64,000 nt of DNA from Nemertoderma westbladi (lineage: Eukaryota; Xenacoelomorpha; Nemertodermatida; Nemertodermatidae): NCBI GenBank assembly GCA_032718475.1, contig JAUCBJ010003388.1, positions 1-64,000 of the forward strand, in the 5' to 3' direction. Both the position numbers and the translations under genes were made by a program. How positions within the stretch are numbered: position 1 is the first letter of the stretch; every line of letters starts with the position of its first letter. The notes under the pieces were generated by a model. The model saw nothing but the letters and a program-made list of their open reading frames with translations, was not told where the DNA came from and did not search any database. This document shows positions 51,846-63,506 of the stretch, in pieces.

Positions 51846-53430
51846 CTGGGTGCCAAGGAGAGAGTGTTAGTGGTTTACTGACATATAAGCTAGGTGCCAA
51901 GGAGAGAGTGTTAGTGGTTCACTGACATATAAGCTGGATGCCAAGGAGAGAGGGTTAGTGGTTTACTGACATAGAAGCTGGGTGCCAAGGAGAGAGCGTT
52001 AGTGGTTTACTGACATAGAAGCTGGGTGCCAAGGAGAGAGTGTTACTGGTTCACTGACATAGAAGCTGCCAAGGAGATAGTGTTAGTGGTTCACTGACAT
52101 AGAAGCTGGGTGCCAAGGAGAGAGTGTTAGTGGTTTACTGACATAGAAGCTGGGTGCCAAGGAGAGAGTGTTAGTGGTTCACTGACATAGAAGCTGCCAA
52201 GGAGATAGTGTTAGTGGTTCACTGACATAGACGCTGGGTGCCAAAGAGAGAGCGTTAGTGGTTTACTGACATATAAGCTGGGTGCCAAGGAGAGAGCGTT
52301 AGTGGTTTACTGACATAGAAGCTGGGTGCCAAGGAGAGAGTGTTAGTGGTTCACTGACATAGACACTGGGTGCCAAGGAGAGAGCGTTAGTGGTTTACTG
52401 ACATAGAAGCTGGGTGCCAAGGAGAGAGCGTTAGTGGTTTACTGACATAGAAGCTGGGTGCCAAGGAGAGAGTGTTACTGGTTCACTGACATAGAAGCTG
52501 CCAAGGAGATAGTGTTAGTGGTTCACTGACATAGACGCTGGGTGCCAAGGAGAGAGCGTTAGTGGTTTACTGACATAGAAGCTGGGTGACAAGGAGAGAG
52601 TGTTAGTGGTTCACTGACATAGAAGCTGCCAAGGAGATAGTGTTAGTGGTTCACTGACATAGAAGCTGGCTGCCAAGGAGAGAGTGTTAGTGGTTCACTG
52701 ACATAGACGCTGGGTGCCCAGGAGAGAGTGTTAGTGGTTCACTGACATAGACACTGGGTGCCAAGGAGAGAGTGTTACTGGTTCACTGACATAGAAGCTG
52801 CCAAGGAGAGAGTGTTAGTGGTTCAGTGACGTAAAGCTGGGTGCCAAGGAGAGAGTGTTACTGGTTCACTGACATAGAAGCTGCCAAGGAGAGAGTGTTA
52901 GTGGTTTACTGACATAGAAGCTGGGTGCCAAGGAGAGAGTGTTAGTGGTTCACTGACATAGACGCTGGGTGCCAAGGTGAGAGTGTTAGTGGTTCACTGA
53001 CATAGACGCTAGGTGCCAAGGAGAGAGTGTTAGTGGTTCACTGACGTAAAGCTAGGTGCCAATGAGAGAGTGTTAGTGGATCACTGACATAAAGCTGAGT
53101 GCCAAGGAGAGAGTGTTAGTGGTTCACTGACATAAAGCTGAGTGCCAAGGAGAGAGTGTTAGTGGTTCACTGACATAGAAGCTGGGTGCCAAGGAGAGAG
53201 TGTTAGTGGTTTACTGACATAGAAGCTGGGTGCCAAGGAGAGAGTGTTAGTGGTTCACTGACATAGACGCTGGGTGCCAAGGTGAGAGTGTTAGTGGTTG
53301 ACTGACATAGAAGCTGGGTGCCAAGGAGAGAGTGTTAGTGGTTCACTGACGTAAAGCTAGGTGCCAATGAGAGAGTGTTAGTGGATCACTGACATAGACG
53401 CTGGGTGCCAAGGAGAGAGTGTTAGTTAGA
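51846..53430. repeat. 44-bp minisatellite
   Basis: About 36 units of CTGGGTGCCAAGGAGAGAG, TGTTAGTGGTTCACTGACAT and AGAAG, with 40-bp variants lacking GGTG and with T/C, AAG/ACG variants arranged in higher-order groups. No coding function is seen. Confidence 0.92.
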
Positions 53431-53929
53431 TATACTTCATTTCAAAATTTTCATGTCTGGGAAGAAAATCTAGCTCGACAAACCCAAAATTTCAAATTTA
53501 TATGAAAAAAATGAAATTTTCATGCCAAATTAGGAAAATTGAAAATATTTGATAAATTAGTCAATTTTTAAGGAATTTTAAATTTTTATTTAATTTGTTC
53601 CCAGGTGTATGCCGAATTCATATTTCATATCAAATATATAGTATTTTAAATGCAAATATGTACTAAAAGTGATATTCTTTAAAAACCACAAAAATATCTT
53701 TAAAATATGTGTTCTAGAACTTTCGGGATCAAATTTTTTTTTGCTAGGCCTTGCTACGCCCCAGCTGCCATTCAAATGAAAGATCAACATATTATATACA
53801 TCAAAATTATTGCTAAACTGGGTTGCCCAAATTTGCCCAAAAGGAACCAAAATGACATCCAAATATTGATATCAATACCAAAATTGAAGGATTTCACTGT
53901 TGGTACTTTCCAAAAATAGCACTTATAAA
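53431..53929. other. AT-rich stretch, no gene seen
   Basis: A/T-rich sequence with one TTCTAGAA palindrome near 53,710. Overlapping frames on both strands (53,590-53,919) have no recognised domain. Confidence 0.4.
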
Positions 53930-55190
53930 CGAGATGGACAATTGACACCAGTTTTAATCGAATCAGCACCCTCGAAAACATGTAAATACCGAAAATTATC
54001 AATTTCTGTCTAGCAGTATACATTTTGACATTTTGTTCCATGCAGCCATGTGCCGCAAACATGTGCCACATGCTAAAGTGGCACAATTATGGAACAGCGG
54101 GATTTGAAACTATTTGCAATCGTATCAGCACCCTTGACATCCTGTAAATAATGAAAATTGTAAATTTCTATCTAGCAGTAGATATATTTGTATCTTGTGC
54201 CAAGTGCCAAGTGCCAAGGTTCCACCTTGGTGTAGTGGTCGCATTGAATTCACATCTCCTGTAGGTCGTGAGTTTGATCCTCACATGGGCCAGGGCAGTT
54301 TTCGTTTCGGCACGAATGCTTTAAAGGGACCAGCCAGGGCACCTACCTCTGCCTTGCATCCTTAAGTGGTAGCTTAATGAGTACTGGAGTTTCCTCTGGG
54401 GAGTAAGTTCTGGGGGGACCGCACTGGAAATAAGTCGTCAGACTTTGTGCGTAATCCCTGGCCTAGTGGCCGATGAAAATTTACTTTTACTTTACTTTTG
54501 CCGGAAACATGTGCCATATGCTAAAGTGGCACGTCTGAATGAGAGTGGAATTTGAAACTATTTGCAATCAAATCAGCACCCTCTAAAACCTCTAAATACG
54601 GAAAATTGTCAATTTGTGACTATCTGTAGTAAGTTTGATATTTTGTGCCATGTGCCGAAAACATGTGCCACATGCTAAAGTGGCACGTCTGAGTGACAGC
54701 GGAATTTGAAACTATTTGCAATCGAATCAGCACCCTCTAAATACTGAAAATTTTCAATTTCTGACGGTAGTAAGTTTGATATTTTGTGCCATGTGCCGGA
54801 AAAATGTGCCACATGCTAAAGTGGCACGTCTGAGTGGCAGCGAAATTTGAAACTATTTGAAATAGAATCCGCACCCTGGAAAACCTCTAAATACTGAAAA
54901 TTACCAATTTCTGACTATCACTAGTAAGTTTCATATTTTGTGCCACATGCTTCCAACATGTGCCTCGTGCCCAAGTTGTCTAATCTGTTTGAAATCTGTT
55001 TGCATCTAAACTATTTGCAAACGCATCAGAACTCTGGGAAACTCATGAAAACCAAAAGCTGCGGCATTCTGGCATTGTTTATCATATTTCTCAAATATGC
55101 TAATTTTGGCACGTGCCAAGAAATGGCACAACGCCAATCATTGATAACTCGAAACCCTTCCCAAACGATTCAGAACACTTGAAAACCTGT
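53930..55190. repeat. ~150-bp tandem repeat with GTGCCAC/GTGGCAC hairpin
   Basis: Six or so diverged units share ATGTGCCACATGCTAAAGTG with GCAC (7-bp stem GTGCCAC/GTGGCAC, 8-nt loop), TTTGAAACTATTTGCAATCG, ATCAGCACCCT and a TTTGATATTTTGTGCCATG end. Divergence grows toward 55,190. A SINE splits the array. Confidence 0.8.
54211..54500 (+). mobile_element. tRNA-derived SINE
   Basis: The head GGTTCCACC-TTGGTGTAGTGGTCGCA contains an A-box (TGGTGTAGTGG) and a B-box (GAGTTTGATCC at 54,263). A ~200-bp body carries AAAGGGACCAGCCAGGGCAC and CTCTGGGGAGTAAGTTCTGG. The tail is (TTTAC)n, ending 54,499. It was inserted into a unit of the surrounding tandem repeat. Pol III transcription and LINE-dependent mobility are the family behaviour. 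Confidence 0.75.
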
Positions 55191-55274
55191 ATTGGAGAAA
55201 AATTGTTCTTAAAACATGGAACACTTTCCGAATTAATGCATTTTGGCCACAAAACATGGTTTCTGACCCACTGT

Positions 55275-55483
55275 GGCGTGGCGGGTTAGGAAAAGATATA
55301 AGTCTCGAGAAAATAAGTAATAATATATCAGCACGTTTGAGTCGGGGAAGGAGGGGGGGGGGGGGGGGGGGGGGGGGTCGTTCGCAGTTAGATTGTGTTT
55401 CTGCACGTGGTTTGGGGTCTCTGGTAGGTATATATTATTACTTATTTTCTCGAGACTTATATCTTTTCCTAACCCGCCACGCC
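55275..55483. repeat. Perfect 54-bp inverted repeat around a G25 tract
   Basis: Arms 55,275-55,328 and 55,430-55,483 are exact reverse complements (start GGCGTGGCGGGTTAGG, end AATAATATAT). The ~100-bp centre holds 25 G at 55,353-55,377 and a GCACG...CGTGG pair. It is MITE- or foldback-like. The frame through it is an artefact. Confidence 0.85.
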
Positions 55484-55904
55484 CATTCTCGGACTGCCCA
55501 CAATGAAGCCCAAAGTTGCCTTATGTATTCATGCTGACCCCCCTGATATTTCAAATCAGTAACACAGCCGCCCAATTTAATTATACCACCTTACTTAAAT
55601 AGTCACATATGACATTCAGTAGGACCGCATGTTACTGTCTATCTTTTATAATGTACGCGTTCTATCCAGCCAGACATTCTGATTTTATATAAATATATTT
55701 TACCGTTCATTTTATCTTTAATTAAATAAATACCGCTGAAGACAACAGCAACGGGCTAAATGCGCATATAAGGTAAATAAACTTTTTAAATTATTTATTA
55801 TATATTATGAACTTGCAGGTGGTGCGTCCATCCTTCCACGCATAAATTCTTTGTCCTTTGTCCTAGAAATTAATTGTTTTATTTTTCCTTTGGCCTTTTT
55901 TCAG
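55484..55904 (+). other. Upstream intron of the DD3-3-like gene (probable)
   Basis: AT-rich with a pyrimidine-rich end, TTTTTCCTTTGGCCTTTTTT then CAG, before 55,905, a good 3' splice site. No further DD3-3 exon was recognised upstream in the window. Confidence 0.5.
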
Positions 55905-56007
55905 ATATGAGTTCAAACAAAACCCAGAAACGCAGATTTTTGACAACAGCGAGGGTTTCAAACTGCGTCTGGCTGTGAACACCAATCAGTATGGTCGGAC
56001 ATTCCAG
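55905..56007 (+). CDS. DD3-3-like protein, exon A
   Basis: 103 bp giving 34 residues after one base of a split codon: YEFKQNPETQIFDNSEGFK, then LRLAVNTNQYGRTFQ. AVNTxQxGRxFQ followed by DRSH in the next exon is characteristic of the DD3-3 family, large conserved proteins first described in Dictyostelium and present in many invertebrates. Their molecular role is not established. The acceptor is CAG at 55,902-55,904. The donor is CCAG|GTTAGA at 56,007/56,008, weaker than consensus at +4 to +6. The last 24 bases, with 11 intronic ones, are the unit of the minisatellite that follows. Confidence 0.85.
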
Positions 56008-59000
56008 GTTAGAACACTAATCAGTAGGGTCGGACATTCCAGGTTAGAACACTAATCAGTATGGTCGGACATTCCAGGTTAGAACACTAATCAGTCGGGT
56101 CGGACATTCCAGGTTAGAACACTAAGCAGTATGGTCGGACATTCCAGGTTAGAACACTAATCAGTCGGGTCGGACATTCCAGGTTAGAACACTAATCAGT
56201 ATGGTCGGACATTCCAGGTTAGAACACCAATCAGTAGGGTCGGACATTCCAGGTTAGAACACTAATCAGTAGGGTCGGACATTCCAGGTTAGAACACTAA
56301 TCAGTATGGTCGGACATTCCAGGTTAGAACACTAATCAGTAGGGTCGGACATTCCATGTTAGAACACTAATTAGTTTGGGCGATAATTCCATGTTAGAAC
56401 AGTAATCAATATGGTCGGACATTCCATGTTAGAACACTAATCAGTATGGTCGGACATTCCAGGTTAGAACACTAATCAGTATGGTCGGACATTCAATGTT
56501 AGAACACCAATTAGTATGGTCGGACATTCCAGGTTAGAACAGTAATCAGTATGGTCGGACATTCCAGGTTAGAACACTAATCAGTAGGGTCGGTCATTCC
56601 AGGTTAGAACACCAATCAGTAGGGTCGGACATTCCAGGTTAGAACACTAATCAGTAGGGTCGGTCATTCCAGGTTAGAACACCAATCAGTAGGGTCGGAC
56701 ATTCCAGGTTAGAACACTAATCAGTATGGTCGGACATTCCAGGTTAGAACACTAATCAGTATGGTCGGACATTCAATGTTAGAACACCAATTAGTATGGT
56801 CGGACATTCCAGGTTAGAACAGTAATCAGTATGGTCGGACATTCCAGGTTAGAACACTAATCAGTAGGGTCGGTCATTCCAGGTTAGAACACCAATCAGT
56901 AGGGTCGGACATTCCAGGTTAGAACACTAATCAGTAGGGTCGGACATTCCAGGTTAGAACACTAATCAGTATGGTCGGACATTCCAGGTTAGAACACTAA
57001 TCAGTAGGGTCGGACATTCCAGGTTAGAACACTAATCAGTATGGTCGGACATTCCAGGTTAGAACACTAATCAGTATGGACGGACATTCCAGGTTAGAAC
57101 AGTAATCAGTATGGTCGGACATTCCAGGTTAGAACACTAATCAGTATGGTCGGACATTCCAGGTTAGAACACTAATCAGTATGGACGGACATTCCAGGTT
57201 AGAACAGTAATCAGTATGGTCGGACATTCCAGGTTAGAACACTAATCAGTATGGTCGGACATTCCAGGTTAGAACACTAATCAGTATGGACGGACATTCC
57301 AGGTTAGAACAGTAATCAGTATGGTCGGACATTCCAGGTTAGAACACTAATCAGTAGGGTAGGACATTACAGGTTAGAACACTAATTAGTTTGGGCGATA
57401 ATTCCATGTTAGAACAGTAATCAATATGGTCGGACATTCCAGGTTAGAACACTAATCAGTATGGTCGGACATTCCAGGTTAGAACACTAATCAGTATGGA
57501 CGGACATTCCAGGTTAGAACAGTAATCAGTATGGTCGGACATTCCAGGTTAGAACACTAATCAGTATGGTCGGACATTCCAGGTTAGAACACTAATCAGT
57601 AGGGTCGGACATTCCATGTTAGAACACTAATCAGTATGGACGGACATTCCAGGTTAGAACACTAATCAGTAGGGTCGGACATTCCATGTTAGAACATTAA
57701 TCAGTATGGACGGACATTCCAGGTTAGAACAGTAATCAGTATGGTCGGACATTCCAGGTTAGAACACTAATCAGTATGGTCGGACATTCCAGGTTAGAAC
57801 ACTAATCAGTAGGGTCGGTCATTCCATGTTAGAACACTAATCAGAATGGACGGACATTCCAGGTTAGAACAGTAATCAGAATGGTCGGACATTCCAGGTT
57901 AGAACACTAATCAGTATGGTCGGACATTCCAGGTTAGAACACTAATCAGTAGGGTCGGACATTCCATGTTAGAACACTAATCAGTATGGTCGGACATTCC
58001 AGGTTAGAACACTAATCAGTATGGACGGACATTCCAGGTTAGAACACCAATAAGTATGGACGGACATTCCAGGTTAGAACACTAATCAGTATGGTCGGAC
58101 ATTCCATGTTAAAACACCAATTAGTATGGTCGGACATTCCAGGTTAGAACAGTAATCAGTATGGTCGGACATTCCAGGTTAGAACACTAATCAGTATGGT
58201 CGGACATTCAATGTTAGAACACCAATTAGTATGGTCGGACATTCCAGGTTAGAACAGTAATCAGTATGGTCGGACATTCCATGTTAGAACACTAATCAGT
58301 ATGGTCGGACATTCCATGTTAGAACACTAATCAGTATGGTCGGACATTCCAGGTTAGAACACTAATCAGTAGGGTCGGACATTCCATGTTAGAACACTAA
58401 TCAGTATGGTCGGACATTCCAGGTTAGAACACTAATCAGTATGGACGGACATTCCAGGTTAGAACACCAATAAGTATGGACGGACATTCCAGGTTAGAAC
58501 ACTAATCAGTATGGTCGGACATTCCATGTTAAAACACCAATTAGTATGGTCGGACATTCCAGGTTAGAACAGTAATCAGTATGGTCGGACATTCCATGTT
58601 AGAACACTAATCAGTATGGTCGGACATTCCATGTTAGAACACTAATCAATATGGACGGACATTCCAGGTTAGAACACCAATCAGTAGTGTCGGACATTCC
58701 AGGTTAGAACACTAATCAGTAGGGTCGGACATTCCATGTTAGAACAGTAATCAGTAGGGTTGGACATTCCAGGTTAGAACACTAATCAGTATGGTCGGAC
58801 ATTCCAGGTTAGAACACCAATCAGTAGGGTCGGACATTCCAGGTTAGAACACTAATCAGTATGGTCGGACATTCCAGGTTAGAACACTAATCAGTAGGGT
58901 CGGACATTCCATGTTAGAACACTAATCAGTATGGACGGACATTCCAGGTTAGAACACTAATCAGTATGGACGGACATTCCAGGCTAGAACACTAATCAGT

Positions 59001-62000
59001 AGGGTAGGACATTCCAGGTTAGAACACTAATCAAAATGGTCAGACATTACAGGTTAGAACACTAATCAGTATGGGCGAAAATTCCATGTTAGAACAGTAA
59101 TCAATATGGTCGGACATTCCAGGTTAGAACACTAATCAGTATGGACGGAGATTCCAGGTTAGAACAGTAATCAGTATGGTCGGACATTCCAGGTTAGAAC
59201 ACTAATCAGTATGGTCGGACATTCCAGGTTAGAACACTAATCAGTATGGACGGACATTCCAGGTTAGAACAGTAATCAGTATGGTCGGACATTCCAGGTT
59301 AGAACACTAATCAGTATGGTCGGACATTCCAGGTTAGAACACTAATCAGTAGGGTCGGACATTCCATGTTAGAACACTAATCAGTATGGACGGACATTCC
59401 AGGTTAGAACACTAATCAGTAGGGTCGGACATTCCATGTTAGAACATTAATCAGTATGGACGGACATTCCAGGTTAGAACAGTAATCAGTATGGTCGGAC
59501 ATTCCAGGTTAGAACACTAATCAGTATGGTCGGACATTCCAGGTTAGAACACTAATCAGTAGGGTCGGTCATTCCATGTTAGAACACTAATCAGAATGGA
59601 CGGACATTCCAGGTTAGAACAGTAATCAGAATGGTCGGACATTCCAGGTTAGAACACTAATCAGTATGGTCGGACATTCCAGGTTAGAACACTAATCAGT
59701 AGGGTCGGACATTCCATGTTAGAACACTAATCAGTATGGTCGGACATTCCAGGTTAGAACACTAATCAGTATGGACGGACATTCCAGGTTAGAACACCAA
59801 TAAGTATGGACGGACATTCCAGGTTAGAACACTAATCAGTATGGTCGGACATTCCATGTTAAAACACCAATTAGTATGGTCGGACATTCCAGGTTAGAAC
59901 AGTAATCAGTATGGTCGGACATTCCAGGTTAGAACACTAATCAGTATGGTCGGACATTCAATGTTAGAACACCAATTAGTATGGTCGGACATTCCAGGTT
60001 AGAACAGTAATCAGTATGGTCGGACATTCCATGTTAGAACACTAATCAGTATGGTCGGACATTCCATGTTAGAACACTAATCAGTATGGTCGGACATTCC
60101 AGGTTAGAACACTAATCAGTAGGGTCGGACATTCCATGTTAGAACACTAATCAGTATGGTCGGACATTCCAGGTTAGAACACTAATCAGTATGGACGGAC
60201 ATTCCAGGTTAGAACACCAATAAGTATGGACGGACATTCCAGGTTAGAACACTAATCAGTATGGTCGGACATTCCATGTTAAAACACCAATTAGTATGGT
60301 CGGACATTCCAGGTTAGAACAGTAATCAGTATGGTCGGACATTCCATGTTAGAACACTAATCAGTATGGTCGGACATTCCATGTTAGAACACTAATCAAT
60401 ATGGACGGACATTCCAGGTTAGAACACCAATCAGTAGTGTCGGACATTCCAGGTTAGAACACTAATCAGTATGGTCGGACATTCCATGTTAGAACAGTAA
60501 TCAGTAGGGTCGGACATTCCATGTTAGAACACTAATCAGTATGGTCGGACATTCCAGGTTAGAACACTAATCAGTATGGACGGACATTCCAGGTTAGAAC
60601 ACCAATAAGTATGGACGGACATTCCAGGTTAGAACACTAATCAGTATGGTCGGACATTCCATGTTAAAACACCAATTAGTATGGTCGGACATTCCAGGTT
60701 AGAACAGTAATCAGTATGGTCGGACATTCCAGGTTAGAACACTAATCAGTATGGTCGGACATTCAATGTTAGAACACCAATTAGTATGGTCGGACATTCC
60801 AGGTTAGAACAGTAATCAGTATGGTCGGACATTCCATGTTAGAACACTAATCAGTATGGTCGGACATTCCATGTTAGAACACTAATCAGTATGGTCGGAC
60901 ATTCCAGGTTAGAACACTAATCAGTAGGGTCGGACATTCCATGTTAGAACACTAATCAGTATGGTCGGACATTCCAGGTTAGAACACTAATCAGTATGGA
61001 CGGACATTCCAGGTTAGAACACCAATAAGTATGGACGGACATTCCAGGTTAGAACACTAATCAGTATGGTCGGACATTCCATGTTAAAACACCAATTAGT
61101 ATGGTCGGACATTCCAGGTTAGAACAGTAATCAGTATGGTCGGACATTCCATGTTAGAACACTAATCAGTATGGTCGGACATTCCATGTTAGAACACTAA
61201 TCAATATGGACGGACATTCCAGGTTAGAACACCAATCAGTAGTGTCGGACATTCCAGGTTAGAACACTAATCAGTAGGGTCGGACATTCCATGTTAGAAC
61301 AGTAATCAGTAGGGTTGGACATTTCAGGTTAGAACAGTAATCAGTATGGACGGACATTCCAGGTTAGAACACTAATCAGTAGGGTCGGACATTCCATGTT
61401 AGAACACTAATCAGTATGGACGGACATTTCAGGTTAGAACACTAATCAGTATAGACGGACATTCCAGGTTATAACACTAATCAGTAGGGTCGGACATTCC
61501 ATGTTAGAACACTAATAAGTATGGACGGACATTTCAGGTTAGAACACTAATCAGTATGGACGGACATTCCAGGTTATAACACTAATCAGTATGGTCGGAC
61601 ATTCCATGTTAGAACAGTAATCAGTAGGGTCGGACATTTCAGGTTAGAACACTAATCAGTATGGTCGGACATTCCAGGTTAGAACACTAATCAGTATGGT
61701 CGGACATTCCAGGTTAAAACACTAATCAGTATGGTCGGACATTCCAGGTTAGAACACCAATCAGTAGGGTCGGACACTCCAGGTTAGAACACTAATCAGT
61801 AGGGTCGGACATTCCATGTTAGAACAGTAATCAATATGGTCGGACATTCCAGGTTAGAACACTAATCAGTAGGGTCGGACATTCCATGTTAGAACAGTAA
61901 ACAATAGGGTCGGACATTTCAGGTTAGAACACTAATCAGTATGGACGGACATTCCAGGTTAGAACACTAATCAGTAGGGTCGGACATTCCATGTTAGAAC

Positions 62001-63118
62001 ACTAATCAGTATGGACGGACATTTCAGATTAGAACACTAATCAGTAGGGTCGGACATTCCATGTTAGAACAGTAAACAATAGGGTCGGACATTTCAGGTT
62101 AGAACACTAATCAGTATGGACGGACATTCCAGGTTAGAACACTAATCAGTAGGGTCGGACATTCCATGTTAGAACAGTAAACAATAGGGTCGGACATTTC
62201 AGGTTAGAACACTAATCAGTATGGACGGACATTCCAGGGTAGAACACTAATCAGTAGGGTCGGACATTCCATGTTAGAACACTAATCAGTATGGACGGAC
62301 ATTTCAGGTTAGAACACTAATCAGTATGGACGGACATTCCATGTTAGAACAGTAATCAGTAGGGTCGGACATTTCAGGTTAGAACACTAATCAGTATGGA
62401 CGGACATTCCATGTTAGAACAGTAATCAGTAGGGTCGGACATTCCATGTTAGAACACTAATCAGTATGGACGGACATTCCAGGGTAGAACACTAATCAGT
62501 AGGGTCGGACATTCCATGTTAGAACACTAATCAGTATGGACGGACATTTCAGGTTAGAACACTAATCAGTATGGACGCACATTCCATGTTAGAACAGTAA
62601 TCAGTAGGGTCGGACATTCCAGGTTATAACACTAATCAGTATGGTCGGACATTCCATGTTAGAACAGTAATCAGTAGGGTCGGACATTTCAGGTTAGATC
62701 ACTAATCAGTATGGTCGGACATTCCAGGTTAGAACACTAATCAGTATGGTCGGACATTCCAGGTTAAAACACTAATCAGTATGGTCGGACATTCCAGGTT
62801 AGAACACCAATCAGTAGTGTCGGACATTCCAGGTTAGAACACTAATCAGTAGGGTCGGACATTCCATGTTAGAACAGTAAACAATAGGGTCTGACATTTC
62901 AGGTTAGAACACTAATCAGTATGGACGGACATTCCAGGTTAGAACACTAATCAGTAGGGTCGGACATTTCATGTTAGAACAGTAATCAGTATGGTCGGAC
63001 ATTCCAGGTTAGAACACTAATCAGTATGGACGGACATTCCCGGTTAAAACACTAATCAGTAGGGTCGGACATTCCAGGTTAGAACACTAATCAGTAGGGT
63101 CGGTCATCCCATGCACTA
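55984..63118. repeat. 35-bp minisatellite derived from the exon A / intron border
   Basis: About 200 units of 35 bp. Each holds AATCAGTATGG, TCGGACATTCCAG and GTTAGAACACT, that is, 24 bases of exon plus the 5' splice site plus 11 bases of intron. The first unit is the exon end itself (55,984-56,018). Common variants are AGTAGGGTCGG, TATGGACGG, CCATGTTAG, TTAGAACAGT and ACACCAA. Higher-order duplication is evident: marker variants recur exactly 1,750 bp (50 units) apart, and others at 420 bp (12 units). Confidence 0.95.
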
Positions 63119-63154
63119 ATGTAAATGTTTTTGTTCAGAAGTGGAAAAAATTAG

Positions 63155-63250
63155 AAAGCACGTCACCGGGGGTCGAACCAGCGCTATACGTACGTTTCGG
63201 CTTTCAGACCTCATCAGTAGCGCTAACCAGTTTAGTCACTTGCCCCTGAC
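63155..63250 (-). mobile_element. tRNA-like (SINE/retrozyme-like) unit carrying the ribozyme
   Basis: On the minus strand GTGACTAAACTGGTTAGCGC resembles a D-arm/A-box and GGTTCGACCCC (63,169-63,179) is a B-box/T-loop. In place of an anticodon arm the interval holds a 45-nt hammerhead. A full tRNA acceptor does not pair. Internal Pol III promotion, as for tRNA-derived SINEs, is an inference. Confidence 0.6.
63180..63224 (-). ncRNA. Type I hammerhead ribozyme
   Basis: Minus-strand order: AGCGCTA (stem I), CTGATGA (conserved), GGTCTGAAAGCC (stem II, 3 pairs, short loop), GAAA (conserved), CG-TA-CG-T (stem III, ACG/CGT with 2-nt loop), A (position 17), TAGCGCT (stem I, perfect 7-bp complement). 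Every core position of the hammerhead is present. Predicted self-cleavage follows GTA, between 63,187 and 63,186. The palindromic ACGTACGT stem III is too short to be stable as a monomer. Family knowledge of metazoan retrozyme and Penelope-type hammerheads suggests dimer action. It is antisense to the DD3-3-like gene. Confidence 0.85.
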
Positions 63251-63506
63251 ATTTGCTCTCCCACTTAATCCACTTCTATTGAACAGGCAGTCTTAAGTTA
63301 CATATATCCTATCTCTAACAGCGGACTTAACGGCCTCAAGTATATGTTAGAGTGAAACATGAGGAAAGTACAAATAAATAAATATTCAACTCGAAAAATT
63401 ATATTGCTGCCATCATTGATTACATCATACGTCATTAATTACAGTTGCAACAGCTCAACTCCAATTTATTTAATTCCATGCAGTAATAACATTTCTTGTA
63501 TTTCAG
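63251..63506 (+). other. 3' end of the DD3-3-like intron
   Basis: No gene other than the neighbouring exon. The intron ends in ATTTCTTGTATTTCAG (63,491-63,506), a good 3' splice site. The 76-codon frame across the exon border reads the exon out of frame and is an artefact. Confidence 0.7.

Noticed and set aside
55256-55537. 93-codon frame with a poly-Gly run
   Set aside because: It spans the inverted repeat and the G25 tract, with no domain and low-complexity content.
55984-63118. CRISPR-like regular repeat array
   Set aside because: The units are contiguous with no unique spacers, the DNA is eukaryotic, and the unit is explained by the exon/intron border.
63155-63250. Ordinary tRNA pseudogene
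   Set aside because: The section between the boxes does not form an anticodon arm but satisfies every hammerhead core position with a perfect stem I.
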